Source: DAOUAG01 sp034432935 (GTDB taxonomy: Bacteria; Chloroflexota; Dehalococcoidia; SM23-28-2; RBG-16-64-32). From it: a stretch of 64,000 nucleotides of DNA. A program made the translations under genes and the position numbers. The notes under the pieces are model-generated. The model made no database searches. It had not been told where the DNA came from and worked only from the letters and a program-made list of their open reading frames with translations. Shown here piece after piece: positions 16,801 to 24,162 of this stretch; position 1 is the stretch's first letter, and each line of letters begins with the position of its first letter. Where the stretch lies: assembly GCA_034432935.1 (NCBI GenBank), contig DAOUBD010000045.1, positions 10,920-74,919 on the forward strand, in the 5' to 3' direction.

Positions 16801-17526
16801 GAGGGCCCGGCAGGACTGCGCCCCATTTCGGGCGGCGCAGCGGTAGATCCTGAGTCGATGAAGCGGGAGATCGATCGTATGCGGACGCAGCTACGCAGCC
16901 TGGGGCCGGTGAACGTGGAGGCCCAGGCAGAGTATGACTCGCTGCGAGAGCGGTACGATTTCCTGGCAACCCAAGTGCGGGACCTGGAGGGGGCCGAGGA
17001 GTCGTTGCGGAAGGCCATCCGCGAGTTGACGGAGCTGATGCGCCGCCGGTTCGAGAGCACGTTCCAGCAGGTGGCATCGGGTTTCGAGCAGTATTTCCAC
17101 ACCTTCTTTGGCGGGGGCCACGCCAAGCTAAAGCTGAGCAACCCGAAGGACCCATCCACCTCCGGAGTCGAAATAGAGGCAAGGCCGCCGGGCAAGCGGA
17201 CTCACAGTCTTACGCAGCTCTCGGGAGGCGAGAAGGCGCTGACGGCCGTGTCGCTGCTGTTTGCTCTGCTTCAAGCAAACCCCTCGCCCTTCTGCGTCCT
17301 GGACGAGGTGGACGCCATGCTAGACGAGGCGAACGTGGGGCGCTTCGCCAACGCCCTGAGGGAGCTTTCCCAGCGTACGCAGTTCATCGTCATCACCCAC
17401 AACCGGCGGACCATCGAGATAGCCGATAACATCTATGGGGTGTCGATGGCGCCGGACGGCGCGTCTCGCGTGCTCTCCATGCGCCTGGCAGATATCCCGG
17501 CTGCGGAAGAGCCGTCGCTGAACTAG
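13894..17526 (+). CDS. smc: Chromosome segregation ATPase SMC
   Basis: Structural-maintenance-of-chromosomes protein that organises and segregates the nucleoid with ScpA/ScpB (not in the window). At 1210 residues it has the full architecture. The N-terminal ATPase half has Walker A GPNGSGKSN (31-39). A coiled coil of ~170-500 follows, then a hinge of ~509-655 (DPVSLEGALCRVYEI to HPSGHITGGQPRAS), and a second coiled coil. The C-terminal half has signature LSGGEKAL (~1109) and Walker B VLDEVDAMLDE (~1135). It starts at GTG 13894 (MYLRRLELYGFKSFAG), where homology begins. It is co-directional with rnc and ftsY. Confidence 0.96.
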   Translation: MYLRRLELYGFKSFAGRTSFVFGPGVTAIVGPNGSGKSNIADALRWVLGEQSGRLLRAKRLDDIIFAGSGKRAAADRVEVTLVLDNSDGWLPVPAEEVAITRRGQRNGDSDYSINGKRTRLREIQTILMKANATQNSYAIIGQGLVESVLNLKAEERRQLIEEAADIQRYRMKIEEAEGRLEATHENVERVRLLMKEIAPRMSRLERQARLAGEHSRIRKELTQALRVYYEEQWRRAQEALTVARAAHDQAQAEFAQGKVALATCQRELSDISAQLEEYRRAAAAAIAQRDRLDQRIRELERRLAVSRERLGILEARQKELAQELAALGAEQRRAEAILAAEEERRRELEARVGAAREEFQRRQKELLALEEEFRAAAGHAGDAEAKGKRLQAAADEIKLRLHRMADAQRDLEKESARLDTRRRSLVNQMAEHLRVLKGLRDQEERLTAQVAQTGARRLALEAAAAEARQALAKIEADQNARRGKLEGLQARLSVLSEAQRQAQGPAVEDPVSLEGALCRVYEIIRVPRGLEEAIAAALADQLEAFVFQRQGEAIQALQSLVNERGPRTTVIPLDSLKQSYPLNIIREKGVVGVASRLIKYSPGHEKLINLLLGRTIVVQDASVAQRLMRRGLGTIVTLDGIVFHPSGHITGGQPRASRPFVLGYERDMESIPKEVERIEKSLLAAEREADVWRERLREAEEALSALNREADVALERRLRLQDTMGQHQQKLAQLRGEMRGIIGSQASLREQQAALQREAERLERERDAMLAESRESAASAKHLGRANELFRERREALQAVVNEAADSLARADGEYRSLAVQREAAEAVLARIEAQVSAKDVQSKALEMEMTTLRASIESDETELGRARAQLEELIRESQPGQEGMHHLELRQRDLHAQVLSAQGRMFEAERHVLESEAEVRRWEAEVEMLRKQIAEDGLVLAADGSVTEEGGVAGPAIPYWLAAEGREEGPAGLRPISGGAAVDPESMKREIDRMRTQLRSLGPVNVEAQAEYDSLRERYDFLATQVRDLEGAEESLRKAIRELTELMRRRFESTFQQVASGFEQYFHTFFGGGHAKLKLSNPKDPSTSGVEIEARPPGKRTHSLTQLSGGEKALTAVSLLFALLQANPSPFCVLDEVDAMLDEANVGRFANALRELSQRTQFIVITHNRRTIEIADNIYGVSMAPDGASRVLSMRLADIPAAEEPSLN

Positions 17527-17590
17527 GGTCACGGCTCCTGGAGGGCTTGCGGGCCCTTGCCCCATCGCCGCCTGCCTGGTCGCTCCACCC

Positions 17591-17620
17591 TTGCCCCTCC
17601 TCACGCAGGGCCCCTATCAT
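17591..17620 (+). promoter_or_regulatory. ftsY promoter close to the start codon
   Basis: TTGCCC (17591-17596), an 18-bp spacer and TATCAT (17615-17620). The -10 ends 8 bases before the ATG of ftsY, so the transcript would be leaderless or nearly so; no Shine-Dalgarno sequence is present. Confidence 0.55.
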
Positions 17621-17628
17621 CGGTCTCG

Positions 17629-18648
17629 ATGGTGCGGTTTTTCAGACGCAAGACCGAAGTGGGTGGAGAGCCTTCGCCGGGTGGCGATGGCGCCGGAACA
17701 GTGGACGCGGTGGCGACGCCGGTGACGCCGGCGCCTGTTGGGCAGGCGGTGGAGAAGACGCGGCGGACGTGGTTTGGGCGCATCGGCGGCATCTTTCGAA
17801 GGGGTTTGGGCGACGAAGTATGGGAGGAGCTAGAGGAGACGCTAATCGGTGCCGACGCGGGTGTGGAGACGACGCTGAAGGTGCTGGGCGTGGTGCGAGA
17901 GCGGGTGAAGCAGCAGGGCGTCCGGGACCCCGAGGCGGCGGTGGAGATCCTGAAGGACGAGCTGCGCAAGGTGCTGGAGGTCGATACGGGCCGGGGCCGC
18001 CTTTGGGGTGAGGGGGCTTCTCAGGGGCCAGCGCCGCGGCCGGCGGTGATCCTGGTGGTGGGCGTAAATGGTACCGGCAAGACGACGAGTATCGGCAAGC
18101 TGGCCTATGCCTGCCAGGCGCAAGGAAAGAAGGTGATTCTGGCCGCCGGGGACACCTTCCGGGCGGCGGCCATCGACCAGCTCAAGCACTGGGGTGAACG
18201 GGCAGGGGCGGACGTGGTGGCCCACCAGCAGGGCGCAGACCCGGGTGCCGTGGTGTTCGATGCGCTGGTGGCGGCAGAGAAGCGGGGCGCCGACATCCTG
18301 ATCATCGACACGGCGGGAAGGCTGCACACCAAGAGCAACCTGATGGAGGAGCTGCGGAAGGTGAACCGCGTGATCCAGAGGCGTGTGCCCGACGCTCCTC
18401 ATGAGGTGCTCCTGGTGCTGGATGCCACGACAGGTCAGAACGCCATGCACCAGGCCCGGTATTTTACCGAGGCGGTGGGAGTGACCGGGGTCGTGCTGGC
18501 GAAGCTCGACGGCACAGCCAAGGGGGGTGTGATCTTCTCGGTGTGCGATCAGTTGGGAGTTCCCGTGCGGTTTGTGGGGACTGGCGAGAAGCCACAGGAC
18601 CTGGCGCCGTTCGACCCTCGGGAGTTTGTGGAGGCCCTCTTCGCCTGA
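17629..18648 (+). CDS. ftsY: Signal recognition particle receptor FtsY
   Basis: GTPase receptor that docks SRP-ribosome complexes at the membrane; its RNA partner is encoded at 2577. The 339-residue product has a short variable N-terminus (shorter than the long acidic A domain of E. coli), a helical N domain (~residues 45-120) and the NG GTPase: GVNGTGKTT (from ~145), DTFRAAAIDQLK, DTAGR (~227), KLDGTAKGG (~293) and VPVRFVGTGEKPQDL. ATG 17629 is chosen over an in-frame start 72 bp upstream because the -10 box sits directly before it and the extra residues are not conserved. It lies 102 bp after smc. Confidence 0.94.
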   Translation: MVRFFRRKTEVGGEPSPGGDGAGTVDAVATPVTPAPVGQAVEKTRRTWFGRIGGIFRRGLGDEVWEELEETLIGADAGVETTLKVLGVVRERVKQQGVRDPEAAVEILKDELRKVLEVDTGRGRLWGEGASQGPAPRPAVILVVGVNGTGKTTSIGKLAYACQAQGKKVILAAGDTFRAAAIDQLKHWGERAGADVVAHQQGADPGAVVFDALVAAEKRGADILIIDTAGRLHTKSNLMEELRKVNRVIQRRVPDAPHEVLLVLDATTGQNAMHQARYFTEAVGVTGVVLAKLDGTAKGGVIFSVCDQLGVPVRFVGTGEKPQDLAPFDPREFVEALFA

Positions 18649-18684
18649 TCTGGGTAGGGCCGGCCCGGACGCACACTAGACTCG

Positions 18685-20427
18685 ATGGACACGTTGCCGG
18701 CGCCTGATGTTCCTTCCCTGGGTGGGGCAGGCGGGGCGGCGCCGGCAAGCGAGAATGCGCTGCGTCTTTCGATAAGCGTCGAGGCGCTAGTGTGGATTCT
18801 CCTGGGTGTACTCGGCGCGCTAGTCCGCCTGCTTGACCTGACGGGTGAGCCCCTGACGGTGGCCGAGGCCGCCCGCAGCCTCGACGCGGCCTTGGTAGCG
18901 AGGGGAAGTTCGCCAGACGGCTGGAACGGCGACCTGACGGCTGCCGTGACGGCTTACCTGTTCCGCGCCATCGGTGAGAGCGATGGCGTAGCCCGGTTGG
19001 CCCCAGCGGTAGGAGGGGCGATGGCCGTGCCGGCCCTGTGGTGGCTGCGGCAGTATGCGGGGAGGGCCGGCGCGCTGGCAGCCGCGGCGCTACTGGCGTT
19101 CTCGCCCCTGTCCGTACTTGTGTCCAGGTCAGCGCTGCCCTACGCCACCGGGGTGTTCCTATCGCTCTTGATGGTGGGTGCCGCCTTCGCCTATCTCAAG
19201 GAGCCGCGCCCTGGCCCGCTGTTCCTGCTGGCGCTGGGCGCCGGGTTGTCCCTCTTGGCGGACGCGGTTTCTGTGACAACCGGGTTGGCCATCGTGGTGT
19301 TCTTGGCGATAGAGGCGGGCCTCTTGGGGAGCGAAGCGGCGCGTAGGGCGTGGGTCGCGTTCCGTTCCAGTCCTTTGCAGATGGGGAGCGTAGTGCTCGT
19401 GACTTTGGCGGCCCTTCAGTTGGGGCTAACTCGCTTCGGGACGTCGCTGGAGAACACTGGTCTGCCTGGCGTCCGGCTTTGGTCTGCGATGTTCGATACG
19501 CCGCGGGACACCCAGGCGCCGGAGTACTACCTGGCGCTGATGGTGGCGTACGACTGGCCGCTGTTCGCCGCGGGCGTGCTGGGTCTTGGAACCGTCCTCT
19601 TGGACCGGCCGCGCGACGGCTCGGGGGCGTCCGCGTTCAAGAGGTTCCTGGTTGTATGGACCTGTGCTGGGGCGCTGATCCTGGCGCTGGCATCTAGAAG
19701 GGATGCGGGCCAAGCCCTTGTGGTCCTCCTGCCCCTGTCGCTGCTGGCGGGCGTGGCCGTCGAGAAGGCGGTGCGGACGGCCGACTGGGGCCTCCTCCGC
19801 CGATGGTGGCCTCTGCCAGCGGGGGCGCTCCTCCTGTGGGCCTATGCCGCGATGCTGATGACCCGCTGGTCGGCGGGAAACGCTGGGCCTGTCGAGCGGT
19901 TTGGTATGGTGATGGCAGCGGGCGGCGGGCTGTTCCTGCTGGCGGCGCCGTTGGCGCACCTTGGGCGTAGAGGAGTGGCCATGCCGCTGGTGGCGGCCGC
20001 TGCGGCCGGGCTGGTCTTCACCGGGCACTCGGCCATGGCGGTGACAGCCGGCGGTGGCACGGAGTTCGCAAGAGGGGATTCCGTCACGCAGCGGGCGGCC
20101 TATCTGGGCGAGACGCTGGCCCGCCTGAAGGAAGAGAGGGGAGGAACCCTCGTGGTCGATGCTGATCTACGGGACGCCTTGGGTTGGACCTTGCGAGACT
20201 CTGGGGCCCGCTTCGGCGGCCGGGTGGAAGGGGCCTCGATAGTAGTTGGGCCAGCGGGAGCGCCACCCCCCGGCTTCGCTCCCCTGGGCGGGAGCTGGCG
20301 CGTGGCCGAAGGCTGGTACCCGGAGGCGTTGTTGCGTCCGCGAGGTATGTGGCGCTGGCTGGTGTTCCGTGAGCCGTACGGGGCCATGAGGGCCGTGGAA
20401 GTGAGCATCTTCGTCCCGGCGGTGTGA
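18685..20427 (+). CDS. Multi-pass membrane protein, GT-C glycosyltransferase-like
   Basis: A 580-residue protein with about 10-12 hydrophobic segments (for example ALVWILLGVLGALVRLLDL, ALAAAALLAFSPLSVLVSRS, MAVPALWWLRQYAG) and a C-terminal soluble part from about 465. The layout and the SPLSVLVSRSALPY block resemble the dolichyl-phosphate-mannose mannosyltransferase (PMT/ArnT) fold. The expected acidic pair in the first external loop is missing: the equivalent segment reads EPLTVAEAARSLDA. It may therefore be a non-catalytic partner or a divergent enzyme. The stop is followed after one base by the ATG of the next gene, a related GT-C protein with the acidic pair, so the two are almost certainly co-expressed and may act together. 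Confidence 0.7.
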   Translation: MDTLPAPDVPSLGGAGGAAPASENALRLSISVEALVWILLGVLGALVRLLDLTGEPLTVAEAARSLDAALVARGSSPDGWNGDLTAAVTAYLFRAIGESDGVARLAPAVGGAMAVPALWWLRQYAGRAGALAAAALLAFSPLSVLVSRSALPYATGVFLSLLMVGAAFAYLKEPRPGPLFLLALGAGLSLLADAVSVTTGLAIVVFLAIEAGLLGSEAARRAWVAFRSSPLQMGSVVLVTLAALQLGLTRFGTSLENTGLPGVRLWSAMFDTPRDTQAPEYYLALMVAYDWPLFAAGVLGLGTVLLDRPRDGSGASAFKRFLVVWTCAGALILALASRRDAGQALVVLLPLSLLAGVAVEKAVRTADWGLLRRWWPLPAGALLLWAYAAMLMTRWSAGNAGPVERFGMVMAAGGGLFLLAAPLAHLGRRGVAMPLVAAAAAGLVFTGHSAMAVTAGGGTEFARGDSVTQRAAYLGETLARLKEERGGTLVVDADLRDALGWTLRDSGARFGGRVEGASIVVGPAGAPPPGFAPLGGSWRVAEGWYPEALLRPRGMWRWLVFREPYGAMRAVEVSIFVPAV

Positions 20428-20428
20428 C

Positions 20429-23400
20429 ATGGCGCTGGCGATGGAGTGGGAAGAGGGCCAGGAGGGCGCCGCTGCGCAGGGACTGCTGCGCTGGCGCGTC
20501 TCCATCACGTGGGAGACCGTGGCCTACGCCGTGGTCGTGGTGCTGGCCGTGGCCATGCGCTTCTGGGATCTGGACGCCAGGGCGATGCACCACGATGAAA
20601 GCCTGCACGCGTACTACTCATACCAGCTCTTCCGGGGGCTGGGGTACGAGCATTCGCCGTTGCTACACGGGCCCTTCCAGTTCTTTGGGATGGCCGCGGC
20701 GTTCGTGCTGGCGGGCGGGGATGGCGATGCGGCGGCGCGGGTGTTGGCAGCGCTGTTCGGTTCGATCCTGGTGGTGCTGCCGGTGTTCTTTCGGAGCCAC
20801 CTGGGCCGGGCTGGTTCCCTCGCGGCATCGGTCCTTATCGCTACCTCACCAGCTCTCCTGTATTACAGCCGCTTCGCCCGGGAGGACATCTACGCTGCGG
20901 TCTTTACGTTCGCCGTTGTCGTCTGTCTTTGGCGGTACATAGCAGAGGAGAGGGATGGGTATCTGTATGGGGCGGGGGCTGCTTTGGCCCTGGCCTTCGC
21001 GACGAAAGAGAACGCCTTCATCACCAGTGGCGCCGTCGTCGTGTTCCTCGATCTGCTGGTGGCGGAGGAGCTGGCCCGGCAGACGGAGCGGCAGATGGGA
21101 GACGGCGACAAGGCTCATCCGTTCTACTTCCTGGCCTACATACCGCTAGCCTGGCTGGTGGTGGCGCTGTGGCCCTTCATGCGGGGCTTGCGCCGACGGT
21201 TCGGCCTCGCCGAGCGCACAGGCAAGATGGACGCCCTCTTGGTGGTAGGCACCCTCGTGGGCCCGCAGTTCGCTGCAACCGTACAGGTGCCGTTGGAGGC
21301 CACAGGTCTCAGCGCTGGCTCTGGGGGAGCGGAGCGGCTCGTAGCCTTCCCAGCAGTGGTTGGCTTGCTAGCAGCGTCGGCCGTGGTGGGTCTGGCCTGG
21401 GACAAGAGGCGCTGGGTCCTGGCGGCGTCGAGCTTTTATCTGCCGTACCTCCTGCTCTTCACCTCGTTTCTGACGCATCCTCAGGGCTTCGCTTCCGGAA
21501 TCTGGGACTCGCTGGACTATTGGATGGGGCAGCACGGGGAGCGCCGCGGGAACCAGCCGGAGTTCTACTACCTGTTGTTCTTTCCGGCGTACGAGATAGT
21601 GACGATGATGCTGGCGCTGCCGGCGCTCCTGTACTACACCCTACGGGGCGGATGGCGCTCGTGGCTCCTGACCTCTCTGGCGGTACTGGCTTTTCTCGCC
21701 TTCTTCGGCGCCGACAGTTTCGGGCATAGCGCCGTCCTGGACGCCATCTCGGTCGCGGCTCTTCCTGCTGCGGCAGTAGCCCTCTTCGCCGCCGTCCGCG
21801 GCACCGACTTCGAACGGTTTCTCGTGTTTTGGACGGTGGCCTCGCTGGTGGCCTATTCCTACGTTGGAGAGAAGATGCCCTGGCTGAGCGTCCACACTAC
21901 GCTGCCGGCGGTGGTGCTGGCTGCCTATGCTGCGGGACGCGTGTGGGAGGAGTGGAGAGGTGACCGGGGCCCGAAGGCGCAAAAGTGGCGGACAAGGCAC
22001 GGCTTGGCCTGGGCTGCAAGGGCGGCGTTGGCGCTGGTGGTCCTGGGCGCAACCCTCTTCACGCTACGGACGGCGATATACGCTACGTACGACCACGGGG
22101 ACGTGCCGCGGGAGCTCCTTTTCTATACCCAGACAGCGCCCGACGTGCCGAGGGTGGCGAGGGCCATCGACCAGTTGGCTGCATCGACGGGGCAAGGACG
22201 GGACCTGCGAGTGCAGGTGGACAGGGCCTTCGCTTGGCCGTGGGCATGGTATCTGAGGAAGTACAAGACGAGTTTCGAGGTCATCGATGGGGAGTTTCGG
22301 CCGGATCCCGGGGCGGTTCTCATAGTGGGCGGGCCAGAGGACGTTTTCACGGAGCCCTACCGCCGCAACTATCAGTTTCCACGGAGCTACACGCTGCGTT
22401 GGTGGTTCCCTGAGAGCTACCGGGAGTTGGGAGCGGAAGCGAACCTGGCGGAAGGGCTGTGGGGGTTCCTGCGGCGCCTAGTTCGGGATAGCAGCTGGCG
22501 TCGCTGGGGTGAGTACCTCGTCCAGAGGGATGTGAATCCGCAGGGGATCGATGGGGTGATGTACGTGCCTCTGGAGTACGCCGCGGGGTTGACGGTGGCG
22601 CCTTCCGAGGGTGAGCAGGCTGGAGCTGGGGGCGCGCCTTCGCCAGATCTGGAGGGACGCCTGATCATGGGCCGCATAGGGTCTGAGCCTGGCCAGCTCA
22701 TGGGCCCCGTGGGGCTGGCGGTCGGTGGCGGGGGAACCATCTGGGTGGCGGACAGCGGGAACGCGCGCGTGCAAGCGTTCGATGCCCGCGGGCAGTCCGC
22801 CGGAACATGGGGCAGCCCCGGGAGCGAGCCTGGGCAGTTCAACCAGCCGGCGGGTGTGGCGGTGGCGCCCGATGGTTCCATCTTCGTGGCGGATACGTGG
22901 AATCACCGGATCCAGAAGTTTGGGCCAGATATGTCGTTTGTCGGCTCCTTCGGGAAGGCAACGGCAGATCTCCTGAATCCTGGCCCGGATGAGATGTGGG
23001 GCCCCCGGGGCGTGGCGGTGGACGGCGACGGCAACGTTTGGGTCACGGACACCGGGACGCACCGGGTAAGGAAGTTTGCGCCGGATGGCAGTCCCATCGC
23101 CTCCTTCGGCTCGCGGGGCCGTGGCCCCCGGCAGTTCGTGGAGCCGGTGGGGATTGCCATCGGCCCCGATGGTTCCGTCTTCGTGGCGGATGCCGGCAAC
23201 GCCCGCATCCAGAAGTTCGCGCCGGACCTGTCTTTCGTGGCCGAATTCCCGATATCGCAGTGGGCAGACCGGGACCCCCGTAACAAGCCGTATCTGGCCG
23301 CCCTGCCCGATGGCCGTCTACTCGCCACGGATGGTCCCCATGGCCGGGTTCTGCTCATAGGGCAGGACGGGACGGTACAGGCGCAGGTAGAGCGGGTCGG

Positions 23401-23527
23401 TGAGTTGCCGCTCTTCTTCCCGGCTGGCGTGGCCTACGACGCCGAAAGGGGCTACGTTTACGTGACCGACGGCGCCGGGGGGTTTATCGCCCGGTTCCCG
23501 CTCACGGACTTCGCATTGCGGCAATAG
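20429..23527 (+). CDS. Agl23-like GT-C membrane protein with C-terminal NHL-repeat propeller
   Basis: A 1032-residue protein. The N-terminal ~560 residues are a polytopic GT-C domain with the external acidic motif MHHDESLHAYYSYQLF (D56, E57), then SPLLHGPFQFF and YYSRFAREDIYAAVF. These match my memory of the archaeal flippase-associated Agl23 family (TIGR03663). A soluble extracytoplasmic section (~560-735) follows. Residues ~745-1030 are NHL-type six-bladed propeller repeats: VADSGNARVQAFD, VADTWNHRIQKFG, VTDTGTHRVRKFA and VADAGNARIQKFA. Expected role: transfer of a lipid-linked sugar outside the membrane, with the propeller binding glycan or protein. It overlaps functionally with the preceding membrane protein gene. 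Substrate unknown. Confidence 0.82.
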   Translation: MALAMEWEEGQEGAAAQGLLRWRVSITWETVAYAVVVVLAVAMRFWDLDARAMHHDESLHAYYSYQLFRGLGYEHSPLLHGPFQFFGMAAAFVLAGGDGDAAARVLAALFGSILVVLPVFFRSHLGRAGSLAASVLIATSPALLYYSRFAREDIYAAVFTFAVVVCLWRYIAEERDGYLYGAGAALALAFATKENAFITSGAVVVFLDLLVAEELARQTERQMGDGDKAHPFYFLAYIPLAWLVVALWPFMRGLRRRFGLAERTGKMDALLVVGTLVGPQFAATVQVPLEATGLSAGSGGAERLVAFPAVVGLLAASAVVGLAWDKRRWVLAASSFYLPYLLLFTSFLTHPQGFASGIWDSLDYWMGQHGERRGNQPEFYYLLFFPAYEIVTMMLALPALLYYTLRGGWRSWLLTSLAVLAFLAFFGADSFGHSAVLDAISVAALPAAAVALFAAVRGTDFERFLVFWTVASLVAYSYVGEKMPWLSVHTTLPAVVLAAYAAGRVWEEWRGDRGPKAQKWRTRHGLAWAARAALALVVLGATLFTLRTAIYATYDHGDVPRELLFYTQTAPDVPRVARAIDQLAASTGQGRDLRVQVDRAFAWPWAWYLRKYKTSFEVIDGEFRPDPGAVLIVGGPEDVFTEPYRRNYQFPRSYTLRWWFPESYRELGAEANLAEGLWGFLRRLVRDSSWRRWGEYLVQRDVNPQGIDGVMYVPLEYAAGLTVAPSEGEQAGAGGAPSPDLEGRLIMGRIGSEPGQLMGPVGLAVGGGGTIWVADSGNARVQAFDARGQSAGTWGSPGSEPGQFNQPAGVAVAPDGSIFVADTWNHRIQKFGPDMSFVGSFGKATADLLNPGPDEMWGPRGVAVDGDGNVWVTDTGTHRVRKFAPDGSPIASFGSRGRGPRQFVEPVGIAIGPDGSVFVADAGNARIQKFAPDLSFVAEFPISQWADRDPRNKPYLAALPDGRLLATDGPHGRVLLIGQDGTVQAQVERVGELPLFFPAGVAYDAERGYVYVTDGAGGFIARFPLTDFALRQ

Positions 23528-23544
23528 GGCGGCGCCCGTATGAT
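23516..23544 (+). promoter_or_regulatory. Candidate promoter of the nuoE-nuoF pair
   Basis: TTGCGG (23516-23521), 17 bp, TATGAT (23539-23544). The predicted leader is about 45 bases to the GTG of the nuoE-like gene and contains GGAGAGG. Confidence 0.5.
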
Positions 23545-23595
23545 GTGTGAAGATTGACACAATCGCCTTCTTGTGTGAGGAGAGGACGGTAGAGA

Positions 23596-24159
23596 GTGTC
23601 CCTCGGCACGAGCCATAGTTCGAGAACGTCGGCGCGGGGGCCGGCGGCGGCCGCCAGGCCCGGTATTGCAGCCAAGGCTGCGGAGCTGCTGGCCGACTTG
23701 CGTCCCGACAGCGCTGGGTTGCTGGAGGCGTTGCATCGTATCCAGCATGAGTTCGGGTACGTGCCCCAGGAGGCGATGCCTGTACTGGCGGCCAAGCTTC
23801 GCACAACTCCGGCGCTGGTTTACGGTGCCATTGATTTCTACTCCGAGATCCGGACTACGCCCCCCGCCGAGCAGGTGGTGGAGTGGTGCAGCGGCCCGGC
23901 CTGTCTCCTCAAGGGATCCCAGAACATCCGCCGGGCGCTGGAGGCGGTTCTGGGGTGCGAGATGAACGGCGCGACGCCCGACGGAAAGTTCGAGCTTCGT
24001 TTGGTGCAGTGTGATGGCACGTGCCACCTGGCGCCGCAGTTGAGGCACCGGGGGCGTTACATCGGCCCTCTGAGTGTGAGCCAGGCCATCGAGTGGGCTA
24101 GGGCTCTGAAATCGGAGTACGGGTCCAGCGAGCCGCAGGCCGAGGGAGGCGTAGCCTAG
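23596..24159 (+). CDS. nuoE: NuoE/HndA-like [2Fe-2S] thioredoxin-fold subunit
   Basis: The 24-kDa-type subunit of NADH-oxidising complexes, 187 residues. After a low-complexity N-terminus (~25 residues) there is the helical part (LLEALHRIQHEFGYVPQEAM) and the thioredoxin-like [2Fe-2S] domain. Its four cysteine ligands are seen in EWCSGPACLLKG and LVQCDGTCHLAPQ. It passes electrons in concert with NuoF, whose gene starts 3 bp after the stop. It is 15 kb from the membrane-arm nuo operon in this window and has no nuoG beside it. It could therefore serve complex I, an NAD-linked dehydrogenase, or a formate dehydrogenase or hydrogenase encoded elsewhere. Confidence 0.85.
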   Translation: MSLGTSHSSRTSARGPAAAARPGIAAKAAELLADLRPDSAGLLEALHRIQHEFGYVPQEAMPVLAAKLRTTPALVYGAIDFYSEIRTTPPAEQVVEWCSGPACLLKGSQNIRRALEAVLGCEMNGATPDGKFELRLVQCDGTCHLAPQLRHRGRYIGPLSVSQAIEWARALKSEYGSSEPQAEGGVA

Positions 24160-24162
24160 CCC

